DNA from: JBQLZO01 sp052168315
GTDB lineage: Bacteria; Planctomycetota; Phycisphaerae; Phycisphaerales; UBA1924
NCBI GenBank assembly: GCA_052168315.1
Contig: JBQLZO010000009.1
Span: 1-63,616, forward strand
DNA: 63,616 nt
Direction: 5' to 3'
The position numbers were made by a program, and so were the translations under genes. Positions 7,551 to 14,838 of this stretch are shown piece after piece. Below the pieces are notes generated by a model. The model ran no database searches and was not told where the DNA came from. It worked only from the letters and a program-made list of their open reading frames with translations. Every line of letters starts with the position of its first letter. The stretch's first letter is position 1.

Positions 7551-9322
7551 GGGGCTGGCTCCTCGCTGGCATGGGCGCGGGGAGGCGCTGGGGCGGGCGT
7601 GGGGGCGGGGGTGCCGGCATCGCTGGCAATGATGGAGGATGCGGGGATGGCATCGCTCGGGATGGTGGCGATGCGTCCGACGCCCCAGTTGCCGTGGCGT
7701 GCGATGGTCTGGGCCGAGTCTTCGCCGAGGACAGCGCGGACATAGTGCTCGCGGTCGATCAACTGGCGTGCGGATCGTTCGGCGATGTCCATGGCGGGGC
7801 CGGCGCCGAAGCCGATGGCGAGGGTGATGAGCGCGAGGCCGGTGATGGAGGCGAGCATGACGGGGAGGTTGTCCTGCGTGCGCTCGGCGGCGATGGTGGC
7901 GCTGGGATCGGGGTGCGGCTCATCCTCGGGGAGGTCGGGATCCGGCTTCCAGAAGGCCTGTGCCCAGATCTTCGTCATGGAGTAGAGGGTGAGGATGGAG
8001 ACGAACAGGGATGCGGCGACGATCCAGTAGGCCTCGGCCTGGAGGCCGCCGCGGACGAGGGCGAACTTGCACCAGAATCCTGAGAGGATGGGGATTCCGG
8101 CGAGGGACATGGCGGGGATCATGAAGAGGATGGCGAGGAACGGGCGGGCGTGGTAGAGGCCGCCGATCTTCTTGAGTTCGTTGGTGCCCTTGATTGACTG
8201 GATGACGCCGGCGACGAAGAAGAGGTTGGACTTCACGATGATGTGGTGGAGGATGTAGAAGACGGTTCCGGCGATGGAGATGAATCCGGCGGCGGCGAGT
8301 TGTTCGGCGAGTTGTGGGTCGGTGGCTTCGAGGGCCGCGGAGCGTGCGAGGGCGACGCCGCCGACGCCGAGGCCCATGATCATGTATCCGATCTGCGAGA
8401 TGATGTGGAAGGAGAGGATGCGGCGGATCTCTCCCTGGACGGCGGCGCCGAGGACGCCGGTGACCATGGTGAACCCGGCGATCCAGATGATGAGCTGGTG
8501 GGTGAACATCGGCTCGGTGGTGAAGATGAGCATGAAGACGCGGACCATGGCGTAGACGCCGACCTTGGTGAGCATGCCGGCGAAGATGGCCGAGACGACC
8601 GGCGGGCAGGTGTGGTAGGCGGCGGGGAGCCAGAAGAACATGGGGAAGACGGCGGCCTTGATGCCGAACGCGGCGAGGAAGAGGACGGAGACGGCGGTGA
8701 CGGCGGCGGGGTTGTCGACATCAGAGAGCTTGACGGCGAGGTCGGCCATGTTGAGTGTGCCGGCCATGGCGTAGAGGACGCCGACGGCGGTGAGGAAGAT
8801 GGCCGAGGAGATGAGGTTGAGGGTGACATACTTGATGGCGCCCTCGAGCTGGGCTCTCTCGGAGCCGAGCGCGAGCAGCGCGAAGGATGACATGAGCATG
8901 ATCTCGAACCAGACGAACATGTTGAAGATGTCGCCGGTGAGGAACGCTCCGGAACAGGATGCGATGAGCGCGAGCAGGAGCGGGTAGAAGCCGAATTTCT
9001 CTCGCCGTTCGTCGATGGCCCCGAGGGCGTAGACGATGGTCGCGAGCCCGATGATGGCGTTGAGCAGGACCATGATGGCCGAGAGGATGTCTGCGACGAA
9101 GGTGATGCCGAAGGGGGCTGCCCATCCGCCGGCCTGGACGGCGGCGATGTCGGGGAACGCCGGGTGGAGCAGCGCGGCGAGCAGGGCGACGGCGGCGGCG
9201 AGCAGCGCGGCGCCGGCGAGCGTGGCGATGATGCGCTGCGCGAGCACGCTCTTCCACGCGATGATGCACGCGATGGCGGCGGCGAAGGGCACGAGGATTG
9301 GCAGGACGATGAGCACGCTCAT
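7547..9322 (-). CDS. mrpD: Na+/H+ antiporter subunit MrpD
   Basis: This 591-residue polytopic protein is homologous to the proton-translocating subunits NuoM/NuoN of complex I. The conserved central segment contains ALGSERAQLEGAIKYVTLN, GIKAAVFPMFFWLPAAY and HTCPPVVSAIFAGMLTKVGV, carrying the Glu and Lys residues thought to line the proton path. The C-terminus ends in a Pro/Ala-rich hydrophilic tail. The ATG at 9322 overlaps the mrpC stop by 4 nt. MrpA and MrpD form the two antiporter-like modules of the complex. Confidence 0.95.
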   Translation of the reverse strand: MSVLIVLPILVPFAAAIACIIAWKSVLAQRIIATLAGAALLAAAVALLAALLHPAFPDIAAVQAGGWAAPFGITFVADILSAIMVLLNAIIGLATIVYALGAIDERREKFGFYPLLLALIASCSGAFLTGDIFNMFVWFEIMLMSSFALLALGSERAQLEGAIKYVTLNLISSAIFLTAVGVLYAMAGTLNMADLAVKLSDVDNPAAVTAVSVLFLAAFGIKAAVFPMFFWLPAAYHTCPPVVSAIFAGMLTKVGVYAMVRVFMLIFTTEPMFTHQLIIWIAGFTMVTGVLGAAVQGEIRRILSFHIISQIGYMIMGLGVGGVALARSAALEATDPQLAEQLAAAGFISIAGTVFYILHHIIVKSNLFFVAGVIQSIKGTNELKKIGGLYHARPFLAILFMIPAMSLAGIPILSGFWCKFALVRGGLQAEAYWIVAASLFVSILTLYSMTKIWAQAFWKPDPDLPEDEPHPDPSATIAAERTQDNLPVMLASITGLALITLAIGFGAGPAMDIAERSARQLIDREHYVRAVLGEDSAQTIARHGNWGVGRIATIPSDAIPASSIIASDAGTPAPTPAPAPPRAHASEEPAP

Positions 9323-9681
9323 GTGTCGGTGGCCTTCATGTCATCGAGGTCATCGGTGCCGACTTCCTGGTACGCGCGCTTCACGAGGACGGATGTGAAG
9401 GCGAGGATGGCGAAGGAGATGACGATGGCGGTGAGGATGAGCGCGAGGGGGAGGGGGTCGGTGAAGTCGCCGTTGGTGACGGTGCCATTCATTGACTTGT
9501 CGCCCTCGCGGATGAGGGGCGGGGCGCCTCGGACGATGCCGGGGGAGGCGAAGATGAGCAGGTTGGCGCCGTGGCCGAGGAGGGCGAGGCCGAGAAGGAG
9601 CTTGACGATGCTCCTTCTGAGCATCATGTAGAGCCCGGCGGCGTAGAGCAGCCCGATGACGATGGCGAGCAGGAGCTGCAT
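9319..9681 (-). CDS. mrpC: Na+/H+ antiporter subunit MrpC
   Basis: This 120-residue, three-helix subunit is homologous to NuoK. Typical features are MLRRSIVKLLLGLALLGHG and DPLPLALILTAIVISFA. Length and order within the operon fit MrpC. It starts 3 nt after the mrpB stop, the only junction in the operon without an ATGA overlap. Confidence 0.94.
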   Translation of the reverse strand: MQLLLAIVIGLLYAAGLYMMLRRSIVKLLLGLALLGHGANLLIFASPGIVRGAPPLIREGDKSMNGTVTNGDFTDPLPLALILTAIVISFAILAFTSVLVKRAYQEVGTDDLDDMKATDT

Positions 9682-9684
9682 GGT

Positions 9685-10098
9685 TCAGGTCTCCGCGAGG
9701 TTGAAGATGAAGGTGAGGGTGACAGCCATGACGGTGAGGTAGACGCCGATGTCGAAGACGACTGGGGTTCCGACCTTGATCTCGCCGAGGCCGGGGACGC
9801 CGAAGCTGGTCCACATGCCCTGCATGAAGGGGAGGGCGAAGAGCATCGCGAAGATTGCGGATCCGAGGGCGACTGCGAGCCCGGTGCCGAGGAGGGTGAA
9901 GAGCCTGGCGCGGAGCATGCGGCGTGCGCCTTCGGTGCCGTGCGCCATGGCGAAGAGTGCGAATGCGGAGGCGGCGACGAGTCCTCCGACGAATCCGCCT
10001 CCTGGCTCGTTGTGCCCTCTGAAGAGCACGACGATGGAGAAGAGGAGGAGTACGGGGAGGATGATGGCGGTGGCGGTTCTGAAGATGAGCGATGTCAT
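9685..10098 (-). CDS. mrpB: Na+/H+ antiporter subunit MrpB
   Basis: This 137-residue subunit has four predicted helices and the MnhB hallmark FRGHNEPGGGFVGGLVAAS. It is encoded separately from MrpA, as in group 1 Mrp operons. The ATG at 10098 overlaps the mrpA stop (ATGA, 10095-10098). Upstream in-frame sequence is Arg/His-rich shadow of mrpA and was excluded. Confidence 0.93.
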   Translation of the reverse strand: MTSLIFRTATAIILPVLLLFSIVVLFRGHNEPGGGFVGGLVAASAFALFAMAHGTEGARRMLRARLFTLLGTGLAVALGSAIFAMLFALPFMQGMWTSFGVPGLGEIKVGTPVVFDIGVYLTVMAVTLTFIFNLAET

Positions 10099-12650
10099 TG
10101 GTGGCCTCCGGCCTGCCCGGCGGCCCTGGCGTGGGCGGAGTTGTCGGCGTCTTCGGGGGTTCTCGATGGCGCGCCGTATCCGAGGGTGTCCTCGATCTGT
10201 TCCTCGGGGTCGGCCTGCTGGATGATGCCCTGCTTCTGGCGGATGGCGGCCTTGCCGGTTCTGAGCTTGAGGAGTCCGAAGACGGCGATGGCGGCGAGCC
10301 CGAGGACGAAGATCTCGCCCATGGTGTCGACGCCGCGGTAGTCGACGAGGATCACATTGACGACATTTCTTCCGAACGCGTCGAGGTAGGAGCGTTCGGC
10401 GTAGTGCTGTGAGATGGGCTCGGCGATGCGGTTTCCGGTGGCGACGAGGACGAAGCAGGTCATGAGCGCGCCGAAGACGAGTGAGATGGCCGCGTCGGCG
10501 ATGCGGGCTCGCTTGGAGGAGTAGGAGGCGAATCGGGGGAGGTGGTAGAACACGAGCACGAAGATGATGACGGTGAGAGTTTCGATTGCGAACTGGGTCA
10601 TGGCGACATCGGGGGCGCCGTAGAGGACGAAGGTGGTGGCGACGCCGAATCCGACGATGCCCATCATGGCGACGGCGGCGAGCCGGGAGTTGGCGAGGCA
10701 GACGAGGACCGTGGAGAGCGCCATGGATGTGATGATGGCGATGTCGAGGATGTCGATCTCGAGTGAGAGGATGGGCGTGCCGAGGGCGCCGCGGAAGAAG
10801 ATGGCCCAGAATCCGAGGGCGCAGAGGGTGAGCACAAGTGTCTTGATGTAGGTGCGGAGGTTCCCGTTCTGGAGGAGGCTGGTCTGCCACTTCGCGGCGG
10901 CGAGGGTTCCGTTGAGGCAGCGCTGGAAGCCGCGATCCGCGGAGAGCGGTTCGAGCTTGTCGGTGAATCTCGTGGTCTCGACCCACCACCAGCGGAATGC
11001 GTAGAGGGCGATGCCGCCGGTGACTGCGACGATGGAGAGGGCCATCGCGATGGAGGGCTTGAGGAGGTGTGCCAGGTCGAGGTGGATCTCCGGGAGCGAT
11101 GCGGCCGCGGAGAGGGTCGAGGAGGCGACGAGCGGTTCCGCGAAGAGCGCGGGGGCGATTCCGGCGAGGATGCCAAGGATGGCGAGGGCCATGGGGCCGA
11201 TCCAGAGCATCGGCAAGTTCTCGTGGGCGTGGAGGAGGTGCTCGCGCTTGGCATCATCGACGGGTCGGTCGCCGAAGAAGGGCTTGAAGCCGACCATGAG
11301 GGCGACGAAGACGGTGGCGAGCCCGGCGAGGGTGGCGGCGGCTCCGAAGAGGATCGCGAGCGGCCACGCGCCATCCCATGATCCGATGGAGGCCTTGAGC
11401 ATGAGTTCTTTGCCGGCGAATCCGAACATGGGGGGCACGCCGGCCATTGAGACGGCGGCGAGGATGGCGGCGGCGGCGGTGAGCGGCATGCGGGTGGCGA
11501 GCCCGCCGGTGGCTTCGGCATCCTTGACATGGGCGCCGTGGTCGAGGTTGCCGGCGACGAGGAACATGGCGCCCTTGAACATGGCGTGGGCGAGGAGGTA
11601 CGCCATCGCCGCGAGGGCGCCTTTCTCGCCGAATCCCAGCAGCATGACCATGGTGGCCAGCGAGGAGATGGTCGAGAAGGCGAGGAGCCTCTTGAAGACG
11701 GTCTGGCGTGTGGAGAGGTACGCGGCGAAGACCATGGTGAATCCGCCGACGATGATGAGCGTGATGGACCACGCGGCGGTTTCGGCGAACGCCGGGTTGA
11801 AGCGCGCGATGAGGTAGACGCCGGCCTTGACCATGGTTGACGAGTGGAGGTAGGCCGAGACGGGTGTGGGCGCGGCCATGGCGCCGGGGAGCCATGAGTG
11901 GAAGGGGAACTGGGCGGACTTGGTGAACGCGCCGAGGAGGAGGAGGGTGATGATGGCCGGGAGGAGTGGGCTTGCTGCGATGGCTTCGGGATTGGTGACG
12001 ATCTCGGAGATTCGTGTGGTTCCGGCGGCGATGCCGGTGAGGATGAGCCCTGCCAGGAGGGCCATGCCGCCGAGGCCGGTGGTGAGCAGGGCCTGGAGGG
12101 CGGCCTTGCGTGAGTCTTCCTTCTGGTGGTCGAACCCGATGAGGAGGTAGGAGGTGATGGAGGTGAGTTCCCAGAAGATGAAGAGGGAGATGATGTCGTC
12201 GGCGAGGACGAGGCCGAGCATGGAGGCCATGAATGCGAGGAGGTAGCCGAAGAACCGGGAGTGATGGGGATGCCCGTTGAGGTAGTCACCGGCGTAGACG
12301 GTGATGAGGGTTCCGATGCCGGTGATGAGCAGCGCGAAGAGCAGCGCGAGCCCATCGGCTCGGAGGGCGAGATTGATGTCGAGCTGGGAGACCCACGAAG
12401 CGAGGAAGGCCGGGTACTCGGTGGCGTGGGTGGGCGCGCCGGCGTGTGAGTTGGCGGAGTGTGCCGCTCCGGTGATGGATGCGAGGCCTTCGGCGGTGTG
12501 GTAGACGGAGGGGATGAGGGAGAGGAAGTAGGCGAACGCGGCGGCGGGCGCGAGGGCGATGAGGAGCCCGGACCACCTTCCGAGGTGCTTCGGGGCGAGG
12601 GGCGCGACGAGGGCCGCGGCGAATAGGATGAGCACACTCGCAAGCAACAC
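10095..12650 (-). CDS. mrpA: Na+/H+ antiporter subunit MrpA
   Basis: This is the largest Mrp subunit (851 residues). Its N-terminal antiporter-like module is homologous to NuoL, with TKSAQFPFHSWLPGAMAAP and TPVSAYLHSSTMVKAGVYL (about residues 235-275) and FWELTSITSYLLIGFDHQKE earlier. The C-terminal third carries the MrpA-specific domain, including YGAPDVAMTQFAIETLTVII. The start is GTG at 12650, leading directly into a hydrophobic helix. It is the first gene of the complete operon mrpABCDEFG. An 8-bp dyad at 12717-12738 lies upstream and may be a control site. Confidence 0.95.
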   Translation of the reverse strand: MLLASVLILFAAALVAPLAPKHLGRWSGLLIALAPAAAFAYFLSLIPSVYHTAEGLASITGAAHSANSHAGAPTHATEYPAFLASWVSQLDINLALRADGLALLFALLITGIGTLITVYAGDYLNGHPHHSRFFGYLLAFMASMLGLVLADDIISLFIFWELTSITSYLLIGFDHQKEDSRKAALQALLTTGLGGMALLAGLILTGIAAGTTRISEIVTNPEAIAASPLLPAIITLLLLGAFTKSAQFPFHSWLPGAMAAPTPVSAYLHSSTMVKAGVYLIARFNPAFAETAAWSITLIIVGGFTMVFAAYLSTRQTVFKRLLAFSTISSLATMVMLLGFGEKGALAAMAYLLAHAMFKGAMFLVAGNLDHGAHVKDAEATGGLATRMPLTAAAAILAAVSMAGVPPMFGFAGKELMLKASIGSWDGAWPLAILFGAAATLAGLATVFVALMVGFKPFFGDRPVDDAKREHLLHAHENLPMLWIGPMALAILGILAGIAPALFAEPLVASSTLSAAASLPEIHLDLAHLLKPSIAMALSIVAVTGGIALYAFRWWWVETTRFTDKLEPLSADRGFQRCLNGTLAAAKWQTSLLQNGNLRTYIKTLVLTLCALGFWAIFFRGALGTPILSLEIDILDIAIITSMALSTVLVCLANSRLAAVAMMGIVGFGVATTFVLYGAPDVAMTQFAIETLTVIIFVLVFYHLPRFASYSSKRARIADAAISLVFGALMTCFVLVATGNRIAEPISQHYAERSYLDAFGRNVVNVILVDYRGVDTMGEIFVLGLAAIAVFGLLKLRTGKAAIRQKQGIIQQADPEEQIEDTLGYGAPSRTPEDADNSAHARAAGQAGGHQ

Positions 12651-12964
12651 CGTGTTCGGCCCTCAGCGGTTGGATCCGGCGTGGTTTCTGACGGCGGGAG
12701 CGATGGGCGTTCCGAGGAAGTTTGTCTTCGCAAACTTCGTCCGGGCCGCGTGCGATCCTATGCCAGCGCGGAAAATCCGAGTGACTATCGGCGGTTGGGA
12801 ATGGGGACTTCCCTGAATTCGAGTTGCATCGGCATGAAGCCCCTGGCTTGGGGCTCGGCGTGGCCTACGCGGGGTGATGGGCGCGCTGGGGGCGCGGCGA
12901 GAGCGCTTCGGCTGTGCCGGGTGCTCGCGGTGCGCGGGAATTCTGGGGAGGGCGCGGGGCGCTG
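12651..12964. other. intergenic region between atpG and mrpA
   Basis: About 310 nt with no convincing gene. It should hold the end of the atpG transcript and the mrp promoter. It contains the dyad at 12717-12738 and a 6-bp hairpin AGCCCC/GGGGCT at 12838-12855, about 110 nt beyond the atpG stop. That hairpin could act as a weak terminator, although no T-run follows it. Confidence 0.6.
12717..12738. promoter_or_regulatory. 8-bp inverted repeat upstream of the mrp operon
   Basis: GAAGTTTG-TCTTCG-CAAACTTC is a perfect 8-bp dyad about 67-88 nt upstream of the mrpA GTG. The arms are AT-richer than the surroundings, which suits an operator better than a terminator. The TTCG-containing loop would also give a stable RNA hairpin. 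No known regulator consensus is recognised. Confidence 0.45.
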
Positions 12965-13852
12965 TTATTCGAGCGCGGCGGCGCCGGAGATGATCTCGGT
13001 CAGTTCCGTGGTGATCTGGGACTGCCGGGCGCGGTTGTACTGGCGGGAGAGGGACTTGCCCATCTTGCCGGCGTTGTCGGTGGCGGCCTTCATGGCGACC
13101 ATTCGGGCGATCTGCTCGGAGACGACGGCATCATTGATGCACTGGAACAGGGTGGTCTTGACGGTGACGGGGAGGAGGTCGTTGAGCAGTTCCTCCGGGG
13201 AGGGCGAGAACTCGTAGTCGACGCTGGAGGAAGCGGGTGCCGGCGCATCGCCTTCTTCGGGCGCGGGCGGCTTGAGGGGGAGGAGCTGGAGCACTTCCGG
13301 GCGCTGTCTGGCGGTCGAGATGAACCGCATGTAGACGATGCGGACGGAGGCGATCTGCCCGGCGACGAATCGGTCCATGTAGTCCTGGGCGAGTCGTTCG
13401 ACTTCCTCGAACCTCGGCTGGTCGCCGAAGGTGTGGGCGGCGGCGACCTCGAACTGGTTGAACCGGAAGAACGCAGCGCCCTTCTTTCCGACGATCTCGC
13501 GGATGATGTTGCGGCCGGCGGCCTTGGCCTCGCGCATGTGCGCGACGGCGGCGCGGAGGACGGCGCCGTTGTAGGCGCCGCAGAGCCCGCGGTCGGAGGT
13601 GAGGGTGAGGACGAGGTGGGGGCCTCTGGGGCCGCCGTCCGGGCCTTCGATGAGGGGATGGGAGATGTTGCCGGCCTTGGCGGCCAGTTCGGTGACGAGG
13701 TCGAACACGCCCTCGGTGTAGGGTTTGGTTGCCAACGCCCGCTGCTGGGACTTGGCGAACTTTCCGGTGGCGATCATCTGCATCGTCTTGGTGATGCGCT
13801 TGATGTTGCCGACCGCCTTCATCCGCTTCTTGATTTCGCGTGCCTTGGCCAT
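12965..13852 (-). CDS. atpG: ATP synthase F1 subunit gamma
   Basis: This 295-residue subunit is the central stalk of F1Fo ATP synthase. The N-terminal coiled coil AREIKKRMKAVGNIKRITKT and the C-terminal helix NRARQSQITTELTEI are the two family signatures. TSDRGLCGAYNGAV is the conserved middle. A Pro/Glu-rich insert lies at about residues 205-225. The ATG at 13852 is the natural start; upstream frame is shadow. No other atp gene is adjacent: atpA/atpD would normally flank it, but here its neighbours are the mrp operon and a DUF1801 gene. Confidence 0.95.
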   Translation of the reverse strand: MAKAREIKKRMKAVGNIKRITKTMQMIATGKFAKSQQRALATKPYTEGVFDLVTELAAKAGNISHPLIEGPDGGPRGPHLVLTLTSDRGLCGAYNGAVLRAAVAHMREAKAAGRNIIREIVGKKGAAFFRFNQFEVAAAHTFGDQPRFEEVERLAQDYMDRFVAGQIASVRIVYMRFISTARQRPEVLQLLPLKPPAPEEGDAPAPASSSVDYEFSPSPEELLNDLLPVTVKTTLFQCINDAVVSEQIARMVAMKAATDNAGKMGKSLSRQYNRARQSQITTELTEIISGAAALE

Positions 13853-14103
13853 GGGGCGGGAGTGTAGCGGGGTGGATGCGGGGGGTGAAGCGTTGCGGTG
13901 CGGCGTTGGGCGCGGTGATGCAGGGGGCAGTGAGGGCGGCGAGAGCGGGTTTTGTTCGGTCGAGGCGGATGGGGTGTTTGCGGGGTGCCGGGGACCGCGA
14001 ACGACCCTCCCCACTGCTTCCAGCCTGCGGGAGTGCGCGGGGCCGCAGGGAGCGGGCGGGGCGCGGGGTGTCGGGCCGCGACGCCGGCGTGCGATCGATC
14101 TTG

Positions 14104-14721
14104 TCAGGGGGCGGGTCGCCTCGTCGGCGATTTCCTGGCCGGCTCCTTCGTGGCCTTCTTGGCGGCCTTCTGGGCGGCCTGCTTGGCGGGCGTTGGCTTC
14201 TTTGTGGTCTTCTTCTTGGTGGTCTTCTTGCTTGCTGCTTTCTTCGTGGCGGGCGGTGCCTTGGATGGCTTGGGCGGGAACATTGCTTCGTACTGCGCGA
14301 TGAACTGCTTGACGGGCATGTCGGCGATGGTGCGGGCGATGAGGTCGAGGGGGATGTCCTCGAGTTTCTTGAACCGGACGCAGGACTTGCCCATGTCGAG
14401 CTTCCTGCCTGTGGCGAGCCACTGCTCGCGGAAGCGCTGGACTCGGGCCTCGTCCGTGTAGAGGCAGAACAGGTAGAGGCTGATGTGGTTTTTCTGCGAG
14501 CCGATGCCGGCGAAGGGGAGCGGCTGCGTGGGATCGCAGTGGTAGCCGCGCGGGTATATGGAATGGGGGACGGCGTAGCCGATCATGCCGTAGGACATGC
14601 CCTCGGCGTAACCGCCCTTGAGGTTTTTCTTGATGACCTTGCGGAGCGCTTCGACCGCGTGGGCGCGATCGGGGGGGAGGGAGGCGATGTACTCCTGCAC
14701 GGTGGCGGCTTTGGACTGCAT
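14104..14721 (-). CDS. DUF1801-family protein with lysine/alanine-rich C-terminal tail
   Basis: Residues 1 to about 140 form a DUF1801 (YdhG-like) domain, with the stretches VQEYIASLPPDRAHAVEALR, GYAVPHSIYPRGY, KNHISLYLFCLYTDE and DMGKSCVRFKKLEDIPLDLI. The remaining 55 residues or so are almost entirely Lys, Ala, Pro and Thr (KKAASKKTTKKKTTKK and onward), like the tail of histone H1-type proteins. That suggests nucleic-acid binding. The ATG at 14721 is preferred; a TTG at 14760 would add 13 residues. Neither has a clear ribosome-binding site. The function of DUF1801 proteins is unknown. Confidence 0.8.
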   Translation of the reverse strand: MQSKAATVQEYIASLPPDRAHAVEALRKVIKKNLKGGYAEGMSYGMIGYAVPHSIYPRGYHCDPTQPLPFAGIGSQKNHISLYLFCLYTDEARVQRFREQWLATGRKLDMGKSCVRFKKLEDIPLDLIARTIADMPVKQFIAQYEAMFPPKPSKAPPATKKAASKKTTKKKTTKKPTPAKQAAQKAAKKATKEPARKSPTRRPAP

Positions 14722-14764
14722 GGTGTTCAGGATATCCGCAGCGGTCGGGGATGTGCGCAAGACA

Positions 14765-14789
14765 GCGACCGGCCCAGGGGGCCGGTCGC
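14765..14789 (-). terminator. hairpin terminator of the exopolysaccharide locus
   Basis: A 10-bp perfect stem (GCGACCGGCC, 14765-14774, with GGCCGGTCGC, 14780-14789) has a 5-nt loop and lies 50 nt past the stop of the minus-strand chain-length regulator gene. On the minus strand it is followed by TGTCTTG, a poor T-run. It is therefore a strong hairpin but an imperfect intrinsic terminator. Confidence 0.6.
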
Positions 14790-14838
14790 GGGGGGAGGGA
14801 ACGGGGTTGAGAGCGCGATCGCGGCGGGGTTTTGTGGA

